In this document: one piece after another, positions 15,404 through 23,032 of the stretch
How the letters are laid out: each line of letters begins with the position of its first letter
How positions within the stretch are numbered: position 1 is the stretch's first letter
Assembly: GCA_910579575.1 (NCBI GenBank)
Contig: CAJTUM010000021.1
Location: 1 to 30,940, forward strand
Source: an uncultured Eubacteriales bacterium
GTDB lineage: Bacteria > Bacillota > Clostridia > Oscillospirales > Butyricicoccaceae
Direction: 5' to 3'
DNA: 30,940 nt
The notes under the pieces: model-generated
What the model was told of the DNA's origin: nothing
The model's input: the letters and a program-made list of their open reading frames with translations, nothing else
The model's database searches: none
Translations under genes and position numbers: made by a program

Positions 15404-15679
15404 TTATTTTTTGTCGACGTTCGTATTGCTATTGTTGTTCGTATTGCTGTTATTATCGTTGTCCGTCCGGTCGTTGTCCAAGGCGTCGTCAACGGCGTCC
15501 AAGCCGTTTTCCGCGGCGTCTTCCACAGAATCCAGCACGTCCTTTCCGGCATCCTTCAGGTTGGAGCCGGCGTCCTTCAGATCCTGGCCGGGGTTGTTGG
15601 CGTCGTTTTTGCTGGAGCAGGCGCCGGCCGACAGCAGCAGAGCCGCGGCCGCAATGAAAGACAAAAATCGTTTGTTCAT
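15404..15679 (-). CDS. Small Asp/Asn-rich lipoprotein
   Basis: 91 residues: signal peptide MNKRFLSFIAAAALLLSAGA followed by Cys21 (lipobox-like AGAC) and SSKND, so a secreted lipoprotein. The mature part has a DLKDAGSNLKDAGKDVLDS pattern in which the LKDAG unit recurs with 7-residue spacing, as in an amphipathic helix. It then becomes a low-complexity acidic and Asn tail (DNDRTDNDNNSNTNNN). No catalytic motif. Start set by AAAGGAA upstream. It follows a 58-residue gene on the same strand by 35 nt, probably as an operon. Role unknown; a surface tether or spore-associated role is speculation. Confidence 0.82.
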   Translation of the reverse strand: MNKRFLSFIAAAALLLSAGACSSKNDANNPGQDLKDAGSNLKDAGKDVLDSVEDAAENGLDAVDDALDNDRTDNDNNSNTNNNSNTNVDKK

Positions 15680-15714
15680 CAGAGCACATTCCTTTCCTCT
15701 GCGGCTGCGCCGCG

Positions 15715-15891
15715 TTATTTCTGATTTTCCATCACCCAGCGCATCTCTTCTTCCACGCTTTCGTCGTTCGGCACGGGAGCGCCGGTGTCCGGGCGGCGCC
15801 CGTCCCGCCGCATACCGGCGTGGGTGTATTCTGTGCGCGCAGGCGCGGGGCCTTTCCGTTTGCCGGGGGAGGTTTCATCCTGTTTTTTCAT
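15715..15891 (-). CDS. Small hydrophilic protein (58 residues)
   Basis: Reads MKKQDETSPGKRKGPAPART, then EYTHAGMRRDGRRPDTGAPV, then PNDESVEEEMRWVMENQK. AAAAGGAG lies about 11 nt before the ATG at 15891. Basic N-terminal half, acidic C-terminal helix. The ending (PxDESVEEE..WVMENQK) faintly resembles small DUF3787-type spore proteins of Clostridia, but this is a weak impression. It sits 35 nt upstream of the lipoprotein gene, in the same direction. Confidence 0.6.
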   Translation of the reverse strand: MKKQDETSPGKRKGPAPARTEYTHAGMRRDGRRPDTGAPVPNDESVEEEMRWVMENQK

Positions 15892-16032
15892 GGCGGAAAA
15901 AACTCCTTTTGCACAGTAGTATTTGGGGATAAAAGGCGTATACTATCGTTGCCAGCCAGTCTGCCGCCTGCCGGCAAGCGGGGACGATACCGCTATTGTG
16001 CCCGGCGGGCGGCGGACTATGTAAAAAAATAT

Positions 16033-16061
16033 TTGACAAACCGGCGGACCGGTGATATACT
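16033..16061 (+). promoter_or_regulatory. Sigma-A promoter of the cold-shock gene
   Basis: TTGACA (16033-16038), 17-bp spacer, TATACT (16056-16061). The transcript would start near 16068, about 138 nt before the csp start codon. Confidence 0.82.
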
Positions 16062-16100
16062 AAAAGTCGCTAATGTGAATATTCTGGAATGAACGATTGT

Positions 16101-16169
16101 ACTCACATCTTTTTGTAAGTCATTGTCCGTATTCATGATGATTTACAAAAAGACGTGAGTCTTTTTTTC
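16101..16169 (+). promoter_or_regulatory. Long leader hairpin with T-run upstream of csp
   Basis: ACTCACATCTTTTTGTAA (16101-16118) pairs with TTACAAAAAGACGTGAGT (16143-16160) with one mismatch, and the flanking loop-side bases extend it. CTTTTTTT follows. It has the form of an intrinsic terminator or attenuator between the promoter and csp, and could be a temperature-sensitive switch. Confidence 0.7.
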
Positions 16170-16205
16170 AGCAATACGCACTAATCTATATATGGAGGTA
16201 CCATT

Positions 16206-16415
16206 ATGACCGGTACAGTGAAATGGTTCAACGAGGAAAAGGGCTATGGCTTCCTGTCTTGCGACGAGGGCGGCGACGACGTGTTTGTGCATTTCTCCGC
16301 CATCCAGGCTGAAGGCTTCCGCACTCTGCGGGAGGGCCAGAAGGTCAGCTTCGACGTGGAGCCCGATCCCAAGAACAGCGAAAAGCTGCGGGCCGCCAAC
16401 GTTGTAACCCTGTAA
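16206..16415 (+). CDS. Cold-shock protein (CspA family)
   Basis: 69-residue single OB-fold RNA chaperone. TGTVKWFNEEKGYGFLSCDE carries the RNP1-like KGYGFL motif, DDVFVHFSAI carries RNP2-like VFVHF, and GQKVSFDVE and AANVVTL complete the fold. These proteins melt RNA secondary structure and bind single-stranded nucleic acid. GGAGG lies 7 nt upstream of the ATG. It is a single-gene unit between its own promoter and a terminator at 16435. The leader has a long hairpin with a T-run, consistent with temperature- or attenuation-based control of csp mRNAs. Confidence 0.95.
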   Translation: MTGTVKWFNEEKGYGFLSCDEGGDDVFVHFSAIQAEGFRTLREGQKVSFDVEPDPKNSEKLRAANVVTL

Positions 16416-16434
16416 GCTACGCAACGTTAGGCAT

Positions 16435-16471
16435 AAAACGCGCCTCCTCGGCAAAGAGGGGCGCGTTTTTT
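16435..16471 (+). terminator. Terminator of csp
   Basis: AACGCGCC...CCTC pairs with GAGG...GGCGCGTT and is followed by a T-run, 20 bp after the csp stop. Confidence 0.88.
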
Positions 16472-16472
16472 G

Positions 16473-16896
16473 TTTATCACGCCTGTTTTGGGAGGAAAAG
16501 ACCTGAAAATCTGGTAGGAACCGCCGGGGAGCACTTGCAAGCCGCCGGTCTTTCGTCTATAATATAAGAGACTGTGAGAAAAGCGGAAAGAAGACGCGTT
16601 TTATCCGAGGCTTCGGCAGAGGTTTCCTTTTGTCGGTCGTATCGCATAGCAAGCGGTTGATTTGAGAGAAAGGGTTCGCAAATCGAAATTTTTTGGGAGA
16701 GTTGGGCCATACCATGGCAGAGACAAAAGAGCGGGTCTTCGGTTGGGAGAAGCGGGTCTGTTTGCCTTTGAACTCCATATCGGCAGACGGGGGACTTTAT
16801 TATTTTGACCAAAACAGTCTGTAAACAGTATCCGGGCGGTTTGTTTGTGAATGGAAGAAAAACCCATTGAATATCAGGTAAAGGAATATAAAACGT
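16473..16896 (+). other. Long leader region of prfA
   Basis: About 420 bp with no convincing gene. It holds the promoter at 16535-16563 and then about 325 nt of leader. A 36-codon frame (16714-16824, starting MAETKERVFGWEKRV) has only a distant GGGAGAG site, so it is a weak candidate for a leader peptide. No clear terminator or riboswitch fold was recognised. Confidence 0.5.
16535..16563 (+). promoter_or_regulatory. Sigma-A promoter for the prfA operon
   Basis: TTGCAA (16535-16540), 17-bp spacer, perfect TATAAT (16558-16563), directed at prfA. Confidence 0.72.
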
Positions 16897-17979
16897 ATGC
16901 TGGAAAAGCTGAAACTTGTGGAAGAAAAATTGATGGAAATCGAAAAGGCGCTGGCCGCGGAAGACCTGTATTCCGACCCGGCTGCGGCGGCTAAGCTGCT
17001 GAAGGAGCAGAAGGAGCTGACGCCGGTGGTGGAGGCTTACCGGGCCTACCGCCGGGCAGAGCGGGATATGGCGGACGCTCAGGAGCTGATGGGAGGAGAC
17101 GACCTGGAAATGCGGGAGCTGGCCCAGGCGGAATATGAGGACGCCAAGGAGCGCTTGGCTCAGTTGGAGCAGGATATCAAAATACTGCTGCTGCCCAAGG
17201 ACGAAAACGACGACAAAAACGTCATTGTGGAAATCCGCGGCGGCGTCGGCGGCGAAGAGGCGGCCCTTTTCGCCCACTCTTTATACCGGATGTATTCCAT
17301 GTATGCCGAAAGCAAGCGATATGCCATCGAGGTGCTGAGCCTCAACGAAACCGAGCTGGGCGGCGTCAAGGAAATCAGCTTCGAGGTCCGGGGGTTGGGC
17401 GCCTGGGCCCGGTTCAAATACGAAAGCGGAACCCACCGGGTTCAGCGCGTGCCTGAGACAGAATCCTCCGGCCGCATCCACACCTCGGCGGCTACGGTGG
17501 CGGTGCTGCCTGAAGCCGAGGAGGTGGAGGTGCAGATCGATCCGGCCGATTTGCAGATCGATACCTACCGTTCCGGCGGCGCCGGCGGACAGCACGTCAA
17601 CAAGACGGAATCCGCCATCCGCATCACGCATCTGCCCACTGGACTGGTGGTGGAATGCCAGGACGAGCGCAGCCAGCACAAAAACAAGGATCGGGCCATG
17701 AAAATCCTGCGGACCAAGCTCTATGAAATGCAGCAGGAAGCGCTGGACAAGGAGCGGGCCAGCGAGCGCCGCAGTCAGGTGGGCTCTGGCGACCGCAGCG
17801 AGCGAGTGCGCACATATAATTATCCCCAGGGCCGGGTGACGGACCACCGCATCGGCCTAACGCTCCACCGGTTGGACGCCGTGCTCAACGGCGATTTGGA
17901 TGAGATTATCGACGCGCTTACCGCCGCCGACCAGGCGGAAAAACTGAGAGCCGGGGGCGACGGCGCGGCGGCCATGTGA
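16897..17979 (+). CDS. prfA: Peptide chain release factor 1
   Basis: 360 residues, usual RF1 length. Recognises UAA and UAG stop codons and triggers peptide release in the ribosome. The PxT codon-reading motif is seen as VPETESSGRIHTSA (RF1-type; RF2 has SPF). The catalytic GGQ loop is in YRSGGAGGQHVNKTESAIRI (about residues 225-245), followed by THLPTGLVVECQDERSQHKN. The N-terminal helical domain is MLEKLKLVEEKLMEIEKAL. The start has AAAGGAA about 11 nt upstream. It opens a gene row with ppa and the sua5-coaE fusion. prmC, which often accompanies prfA, is not adjacent. Confidence 0.97.
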   Translation: MLEKLKLVEEKLMEIEKALAAEDLYSDPAAAAKLLKEQKELTPVVEAYRAYRRAERDMADAQELMGGDDLEMRELAQAEYEDAKERLAQLEQDIKILLLPKDENDDKNVIVEIRGGVGGEEAALFAHSLYRMYSMYAESKRYAIEVLSLNETELGGVKEISFEVRGLGAWARFKYESGTHRVQRVPETESSGRIHTSAATVAVLPEAEEVEVQIDPADLQIDTYRSGGAGGQHVNKTESAIRITHLPTGLVVECQDERSQHKNKDRAMKILRTKLYEMQQEALDKERASERRSQVGSGDRSERVRTYNYPQGRVTDHRIGLTLHRLDAVLNGDLDEIIDALTAADQAEKLRAGGDGAAAM

Positions 17980-18074
17980 CGAGCTTTGGCGACGTTTTTT
18001 GCCTTTGGCAATGGCCGGAGCGGGTTCTTTGATGGAAAATCAGAACGATTTGAAACAATAAAAGAGGGATTCCA

Positions 18075-18614
18075 ATGAATCTTTGGCACAATATCGAACC
18101 GGACAGAGTGAAGCCGGAGGAGTTTTTGGCGGTGATTGAAATTCCTTCCGGCAGCAAAAAAAAATATGAGCTGGACAAGGCCACCGGCCATTTGCGCCTG
18201 GACCGCATTCTCTATACCTCCACCCAGTATCCGGCCAATTATGGCTTTATCCCCCGGACCTACGCCGCCGACGGCGACCCCCTGGACGTGCTGGTGATTT
18301 GCAGCGAGCCGCTGGATCCATTGGTGGAGGTGGAATGCTACCCCATCGGCGCGGTGCGCATGATGGACGAGCAGCAAAACGACGACAAAATCATCGCCAT
18401 CCCCCTTCAGGACCCTACCTGGAATTATTATAAAGATTTGGATCAGCTGCCGCCTCATATCCTCAACCAGATTGTGAATTTTTTTGAGGTCTATAAAACG
18501 CTGGAACACAAAAGCACCGCCTTGTGCAGCCGCCAAAACAGGCAGGCGGCTATAGACGTGATCCGGCAGGCGATGGAGCAATACGAACGCCATTTTTGCG
18601 GCCGGATGGAATGA
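18075..18614 (+). CDS. ppa: Inorganic pyrophosphatase, family I
   Basis: 179-residue soluble enzyme hydrolysing pyrophosphate to two phosphates. Family I motifs: VIEIPSGSKKKYELDK (about residues 20-35; Lys and Glu of the active site), YPANYGFIPRTYAADGDPLD (about 52-71; the metal-binding DGDPLD), and DEQQNDDKIIAIP (about 97-109; further metal ligands). Length is normal for the bacterial family. RBS AGAGGG precedes the ATG at 18075. It sits between prfA and sua5-coaE on the same strand. Confidence 0.96.
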   Translation: MNLWHNIEPDRVKPEEFLAVIEIPSGSKKKYELDKATGHLRLDRILYTSTQYPANYGFIPRTYAADGDPLDVLVICSEPLDPLVEVECYPIGAVRMMDEQQNDDKIIAIPLQDPTWNYYKDLDQLPPHILNQIVNFFEVYKTLEHKSTALCSRQNRQAAIDVIRQAMEQYERHFCGRME

Positions 18615-18662
18615 AACGCCCTGCGCCGCGGGAGGCGCGCAGAATAAAGGAGCTGATAGAAT

Positions 18663-20294
18663 ATGGAAACATTGATGCTGAACGCATATGATAAGGAAGA
18701 TATCCGCCGGGCGGGAGAATTGCTGCGCCAGGGCGGCGTGGTGGCTATCCCCACGGAAACGGTATACGGCCTTGCGGCGGACGCCACCAGCAGCACGGCG
18801 GTGGAACGAATTTTCCAGGCCAAGGGCCGCCCCCAGGACAACCCGATGATCGTACACATCGCCTCCATGGAGGATCTGCCTCCTTTGGTGGAGCAGGTTC
18901 CGCCGGCGGCGGAAAAGCTGGCTCGTCTGTTTTGGCCTGGGCCGCTGACCATGATTTTCCGCAAAAGCGGCCGGGTGCCGGAAATCGTCACCGCTGGGCT
19001 GGACACCGTGGCTGTGCGGATGCCCCAGCATCCCTCCGCCCGGGCGGTGATCGAGGCGGCTCAAGCTCCTCTGGCCGCTCCTTCGGCCAATCGGTCCGGC
19101 AAGCCCAGCCCCACAGAAGCCCGCCATGTGATGGCGGATATGAAGGGCTTGATTGAGGCTGTTGTAGACGGCGGCGAATGCGAGGTGGGGGTGGAATCCA
19201 CCGTGGTGGACGTAACAGGCCCTGTGGCCCGCGTGCTGCGCCCCGGCGCCGTCACTCCCGAGCAAATCCGCCAAGCTCTGGGGCGAGTGGAGGTGGACGA
19301 CGCCGTCTTCCACAAAGTGGACGAAAGCCAGCCGGTGCGTTCGCCAGGGATGAAATACCGCCACTATGCGCCTCGCGCGCCGTTGACTCTGTTTGTGGGC
19401 GCGCCGGATGTGACGGCTCGGGCCATTGAGCAGGAAATGCAGCCTCACGACGCTGTGCTCTGCTTCGACGAATACCACGATTTTTACGACGACGAAAAAG
19501 GGCCTGTGCGCACTTACGGCCCCTCCAGCGATAAGCAGGCCCAGGCTCATCAGCTGTTTGCCGCTCTGCGGGAGCTGGACGAAACCTCTTGCCAGCGCAT
19601 TCTGGCTCAAGCGCCCCGCCCCTTTGGCGAGGGCCTGGCGGTGAGCAACCGCATCCAGAAGGCCGCCGGTTTCCAGGCCGTTCGCCCGGCGAAAGCCATG
19701 GTGGTGGGCGTCACCGGCACTTCCGGCAGCGGCAAGAGCAGCGTGGGCGCCTGTTTGCGGGAGATGGGCTGGCAAATTATCGACGCAGACTTGGTGTATC
19801 ATCAGCTGCTGATGCTGGACCGCAACCTGACCGGCACTGTGCTGAATCAATTTCCCGAGGTGGCCGGCGCCGACGGCAATGTGGACCGCAAGGCCCTGGG
19901 AGAGATTGTGTTTGAAGACCGTTCCGCCATGCGGCGGCTCAACGCCATCACCCATCCGGCGGTCAAGCGGGAGATTCTGCGCCGCATTCGGGTGCTGACC
20001 AGCCAGGGCTGCCGCCGTATCGGCTTGGACGTGCCGCTGCTCTATGAAAGCGGCCTGGACCATGTGTGCGATTTTGTCATCGGCGTGGTGGCGCCGGAGC
20101 CCGCTCGGGAGGAGCGGATTGTTCGGCGAGACGGCATCAGCCCCGAGCAGGCTCGCATTCGTCTGGCCGCCCAGCCTGATCGGGAGTTTTACGAGGCCCT
20201 GTGCGACGTGCTGATTGAAAACGACGGCGACCGCCAGGCGCTGCGCCAAAGCCTGGAGCAGGAGATGGCCCAAGCCATGAAAGAAACAGAATAA
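18663..20294 (+). CDS. Fusion: threonylcarbamoyl-AMP synthase (Sua5) + dephospho-CoA kinase (CoaE)
   Basis: A single 543-residue frame with two enzymes. Residues 1 to about 205 are the TsaC/YrdC catalytic domain: GGVVAIPTETVYGLAADATS, FQAKGRPQDNPMIVHI, FWPGPLTMIF, APSANRSGKPSPT. Residues about 220-345 match the Sua5 C-terminal domain (SPGMKYRHYAPRAPLTLF). Residues about 350-543 are CoaE: P-loop GVTGTSGSGKSSVGACL, IIDADLVYHQL, ITHPAVKREI, LDVPLLYESGLD. Sua5 makes threonylcarbamoyl-AMP for tRNA t6A; CoaE does the last step of coenzyme A synthesis. No stop or frameshift separates the parts, and all key motifs look intact. It is preceded by AAAGGAG and ends at a terminator. Confidence 0.92.
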   Translation: METLMLNAYDKEDIRRAGELLRQGGVVAIPTETVYGLAADATSSTAVERIFQAKGRPQDNPMIVHIASMEDLPPLVEQVPPAAEKLARLFWPGPLTMIFRKSGRVPEIVTAGLDTVAVRMPQHPSARAVIEAAQAPLAAPSANRSGKPSPTEARHVMADMKGLIEAVVDGGECEVGVESTVVDVTGPVARVLRPGAVTPEQIRQALGRVEVDDAVFHKVDESQPVRSPGMKYRHYAPRAPLTLFVGAPDVTARAIEQEMQPHDAVLCFDEYHDFYDDEKGPVRTYGPSSDKQAQAHQLFAALRELDETSCQRILAQAPRPFGEGLAVSNRIQKAAGFQAVRPAKAMVVGVTGTSGSGKSSVGACLREMGWQIIDADLVYHQLLMLDRNLTGTVLNQFPEVAGADGNVDRKALGEIVFEDRSAMRRLNAITHPAVKREILRRIRVLTSQGCRRIGLDVPLLYESGLDHVCDFVIGVVAPEPAREERIVRRDGISPEQARIRLAAQPDREFYEALCDVLIENDGDRQALRQSLEQEMAQAMKETE

Positions 20295-20311
20295 CGCGGA
20301 ATAAAACCAGA

Positions 20312-20347
20312 CGCCCCTGCGCAAACTGAGCGCAGGGGTGTTTTTTT
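20312..20347 (+). terminator. Terminator after sua5-coaE that overlaps the next gene's start
   Basis: ACGCCCCTGCGC pairs with GCGCAGGGGTGT, followed by a run of seven Ts. The candidate TTG start of the next gene lies in the end of this T-run and its SD-like AGGGGTG in the 3' arm. Confidence 0.8.
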
Positions 20348-21182
20348 GAACACGCGACATGATGAAAACAAGGCAAATTTCCAGATTGACGAAGAAAAGC
20401 TGAACTGCGGCGAAAACCCGAGCGGCCAAGAAAACCCAGATCGTCAAAGCAGCCAGGAGCAAAGCGAAGAAGAGCTGGAGCAAATCCGCCAGATGGGCTC
20501 GCTGACCATGGAGAGCAAGGAGAAAAAATCCTCCATCCATTGTCTGACCATTGTGGGCCAGGTGGAGGGGCATATGTTGCTGCCGCCTCAGAACAAAACC
20601 ACCAAATATGAGCACGTCATGCCCCAGCTGGCGGCTATCGAAGAAACGGACGACATCGACGGCCTGTTGATTTTGCTAAATACAGTGGGAGGCGATGTGG
20701 AAGCCGGGCTGGCCATTGCGGAGCTGATTGCCGGCATGAAAAAGCCCACCGTTTCCCTGGTGCTGGGGGGCGGACATTCCATCGGCGTGCCGCTGGCAGT
20801 TTCCGCCCGGCGCAGTTTTATCGCGCCCACCGCTTCCATGACCATCCATCCCGTGCGCCTCAGCGGCACGGTGATAGGCGTGCCTCAAACCATGACCTAT
20901 TTTGAAAAAATTCAGGAGCGGATCATCGATTTTGTGGTGGCCAACAGCCATGTGAAAGCCAAGGAATTCCGCCGCTTGATGCTAAAAACCGGGGAGTTGA
21001 CCACCGACGTGGGCAGCGTGGTTTACGGTAAGGACGCGGTGGATATCGGCTTAATCGACAGTCTGGGCAGCCTCAGCGACGCCCTAGACTGTCTTCACGC
21101 CATGATTGACGCAGAAAAGAAGGGAAAGGAGACTTGCCATGCTGCACACCGTTGTGCCGATGGAACAGATCTTTCTCGCTGA
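20346..21182 (+). CDS. TepA-like ClpP-family serine protease
   Basis: Up to 278 residues. A disordered, Glu/Gln/Asn-rich N terminus (about residues 1-60) is followed by a ClpP-fold domain: IHCLTIVGQVEGHMLLPPQ, IDGLLILLNTVGGDVEAGLA (NTVGGDVEAG is the TepA-like stretch), LVLGGGHSIGVPLAVSARRS (GHSIG, nucleophilic Ser) and TASMTIHPVRLSGTVIGVPQ (catalytic His region). It resembles Bacillus TepA/YmfB, a translocation-enhancing protease. The ylzJ gene follows, as in Bacillus. The TTG start at 20346 is uncertain because it sits in the T-run of a terminator; a later in-frame ATG (MGSLTMESKEKK) is possible. The C terminus overlaps ylzJ by 44 nt. Confidence 0.85.
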   Translation: MNTRHDENKANFQIDEEKLNCGENPSGQENPDRQSSQEQSEEELEQIRQMGSLTMESKEKKSSIHCLTIVGQVEGHMLLPPQNKTTKYEHVMPQLAAIEETDDIDGLLILLNTVGGDVEAGLAIAELIAGMKKPTVSLVLGGGHSIGVPLAVSARRSFIAPTASMTIHPVRLSGTVIGVPQTMTYFEKIQERIIDFVVANSHVKAKEFRRLMLKTGELTTDVGSVVYGKDAVDIGLIDSLGSLSDALDCLHAMIDAEKKGKETCHAAHRCADGTDLSR

Positions 21183-21339
21183 GCCGCTGGATTGCCCCGG
21201 CGGGCGCGCTGCGGGTTCGGGCGGCGTTTCCGCCGCTCCCGCCGCCTTTTATTGCATGGGGCTGAAGGCGGAGGCCGCTTTGGGCGGCGCTATGGTCCGG
21301 CTGGATTATCGCACCGCCACAGGAGCCTTCCCCTGCTAA
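21139..21339 (+). CDS. YlzJ-like protein
   Basis: 66 residues, starting MLHTVVPMEQIFLAEPLDCP. This resembles YlzJ, a small protein encoded beside tepA/ymfB in Firmicutes; the hallmark is the M-L-x-T-x-x-P-x-E opening. The middle (GSGGVSAAPAAFYCMG) and the end (GAMVRLDYRTATGAFPC) are less conserved. Function is unknown. The start follows AAAGGAG (7 nt) and lies inside the end of the TepA-like gene (44-nt overlap, different frame), so translational coupling is likely. Its TAA stop forms the loop of the downstream terminator. Confidence 0.75.
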   Translation: MLHTVVPMEQIFLAEPLDCPGGRAAGSGGVSAAPAAFYCMGLKAEAALGGAMVRLDYRTATGAFPC

Positions 21340-21357
21340 CGCAGGGGGAGGCTTTTT
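21324..21357 (+). terminator. Terminator overlapping the ylzJ stop codon
   Basis: AGCCTTCCCCTGC pairs with GCAGGGGGAGGCT; the 4-nt loop TAAC contains the ylzJ stop codon; five Ts end the hairpin. Confidence 0.8.
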
Positions 21358-21371
21358 GCCGTCTGTCCGGC

Positions 21372-21400
21372 TTGCAAAAAGGGGGGAAATTGCGTATAAT
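21372..21400 (+). promoter_or_regulatory. Sigma-A promoter of the P1 peptidase gene
   Basis: TTGCAA (21372-21377), 17-bp spacer, perfect TATAAT (21395-21400). Confidence 0.75.
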
Positions 21401-21431
21401 GAGGGCAACAGAAAATTGACGAAAAAGGACG

Positions 21432-22469
21432 ATGAAGATGTATCAAAAGCGAATCAATGAATATGGTATCACCGTGGGGCGGCTGCCGCGGGGGTCCCGA
21501 AACAAAATTACCGACGTGGCCGGCGTGTTGGTTGGCCACAAAACCATTGACAACGAACAGAATAAAACCGGCGTCACAGTCATTGTGCCGGCGCCCGGCA
21601 ACGTTTACGACCAAAAGCTGCCGGCGGCGGCTTTTGTTTGGAATGGATATGGAAAAACAGCCGGTTTGATGCAGATTGACGAATTGGGCGTGCTGGAAAC
21701 GCCCATCGCCCTGACCAACACCATGAATGTGGGCTTGGTGTGGGATGGTTTGGTCGAATACGCCGCCCGGCAGTGCGCCCAGGACGGGATTGAGCTGTAC
21801 AGCCTGAACCCAGTGGTGGGCGAATGCAACGACAGCCGCATTAACAATATCCTCCATCGAGCAGTGCAGCCGGAACACGTATTGGAGGCCATTGAATCTG
21901 CCTCGGCGGATTTTGAAGAAGGCGCCGTGGGCGCCGGTCGGGGCACGATCTGCCATGGACTCAAGGGCGGCGTGGGTTCCGCCTCTCGCGTGGTGATGCT
22001 GGACGGCAAAAAATATACTCTGGGCGTGTTGGCGCAGAGCAATCACGGCAAGCTGGAGGATCTGACAGTGGATGGAATGCGCTTGGGCGAGGGCCTGGCC
22101 GTCCGAGACTTGGGCGTGACGGCCAACCGGGGCAGCACAATCATTGTCATGGCTACAGACCTGCCTTGCAGCCCTCGGCAGCTGGGTCGCATTCTCCGCC
22201 GGGCCAGCGTGGGCCTGGCTCGTCTGGGCAGCTATGTGGCCCACGGCAGCGGCGAGGTGATGATCGGTTTTACCACGGCCCGCCGCATTCCCAACCGGCC
22301 CACCTCCGATATCCTGCCTAGCCAAGAGATGAATGAAATCCGAATAGACTTGGCTTTCCGCGCCATTGCCGAGGCTACGGAGGAGGCGGTGCTCAACAGC
22401 ATGGTCTGCGCCGAGCCTTGTCCCCGGCTGGATGGGGAAACGGTCCATAGTCTAAAGGAATTTCTATAG
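21432..22469 (+). CDS. P1 family (DmpA/S58) peptidase
   Basis: 345 residues. P1 (S58) peptidases are self-cleaving Ntn-type hydrolases; known members include L-aminopeptidase D-amidase/esterase and beta-peptidyl aminopeptidases. The scissile Gly-Ser is visible in TANRGSTIIVMATDLPCSPR (about residues 235-254), with Ser as the new N-terminal nucleophile. Other family-like parts are ITDVAGVLVGHKTI near residue 30, AAFVWNGYGKTAGLMQIDEL, ETPIALTNTMNVG, and VGAGRGTICHGLKGGVGSAS. Start at 21432 or ATG 21438; the latter has better spacing from AAGGAC. It is a single gene with its own promoter. Substrate unknown. Confidence 0.9.
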   Translation: MKMYQKRINEYGITVGRLPRGSRNKITDVAGVLVGHKTIDNEQNKTGVTVIVPAPGNVYDQKLPAAAFVWNGYGKTAGLMQIDELGVLETPIALTNTMNVGLVWDGLVEYAARQCAQDGIELYSLNPVVGECNDSRINNILHRAVQPEHVLEAIESASADFEEGAVGAGRGTICHGLKGGVGSASRVVMLDGKKYTLGVLAQSNHGKLEDLTVDGMRLGEGLAVRDLGVTANRGSTIIVMATDLPCSPRQLGRILRRASVGLARLGSYVAHGSGEVMIGFTTARRIPNRPTSDILPSQEMNEIRIDLAFRAIAEATEEAVLNSMVCAEPCPRLDGETVHSLKEFL

Positions 22470-22568
22470 TCGGCGCGGCTGGCCGGAAACAACGAGGCCC
22501 AGGGCCTTTGGTTGCGAAGGTCAAAGGCAGCGGGTTGTTTTGCGCAAATTCAAGAAGGGAGACGACTG

Positions 22569-23018
22569 GTGAAACAAAGAAAAGTCAATGGGGTTGGAGG
22601 AAAATTTCTGCTTGTCGCTTTGGGGCTGTTGCCGGCTGTTGCGGGGCGGTTGATGAACTGGTATTTTATGCGCGCCGGTTCTGCTCAGTATTTTATGCCC
22701 ATTTCGGCGGCTTTCCTGATTTTCTGGGGCTTGCTGGCTTTCGCAGTTTCTCCCTTGGCCAAACATGCGAAAGAAGCGGCGCTTCTGCTGAATGCCGCCG
22801 CCACAATCGATTTGCTGTTGTTGGGGATTCAGGAAATCATTTTAGGATCCTATTGGCCCAACTGGTTTGGCGCTTGGACGCAGCTTTTTCTGTTGCCGCC
22901 TTTGCCTGTCGGCTCTGCGCTGGCTTTTTGGAGTCGTCGAATGTTTCCTTCTTACCTTGCCTCAGTTGCTTTTATGCTGCTCATTTCCTGGCTGGGCGCC
23001 AAGGGGAGAAGACGGTAA
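22569..23018 (+). CDS. Hypothetical small membrane protein
   Basis: 149 residues with four or five hydrophobic segments: KFLLVALGLLPAVAG (about residues 11-25), YFMPISAAFLIFWGLLAF (about 41-58), LNAAATIDLLLLGIQEIILG, WTQLFLLPPLPVGSALAF, and a last helix (ASVAFMLLISWLG) followed by a basic end (AKGRRR). No motif recognised. The GTG start at 22569 follows AAGGGAG at 7 nt and gives a basic first stretch (KQRK), expected on the inside of the membrane. Stands alone between the P1 peptidase and the HAD gene, without an obvious own promoter. Confidence 0.7.
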   Translation: MKQRKVNGVGGKFLLVALGLLPAVAGRLMNWYFMRAGSAQYFMPISAAFLIFWGLLAFAVSPLAKHAKEAALLLNAAATIDLLLLGIQEIILGSYWPNWFGAWTQLFLLPPLPVGSALAFWSRRMFPSYLASVAFMLLISWLGAKGRRR

Positions 23019-23032
23019 GCTTCATAAAAAAA

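Noticed and set aside
17820..20615. A 931-codon open frame on the minus strand
   Set aside because: It lies opposite prfA's end, ppa and sua5-coaE, all of which have clear family motifs; its own sequence is His/Gln/Arg-rich with no motif.
21336..22448. A 370-codon open frame on the minus strand
   Set aside because: Antisense to the P1 peptidase, which has an intact catalytic site and its own promoter.
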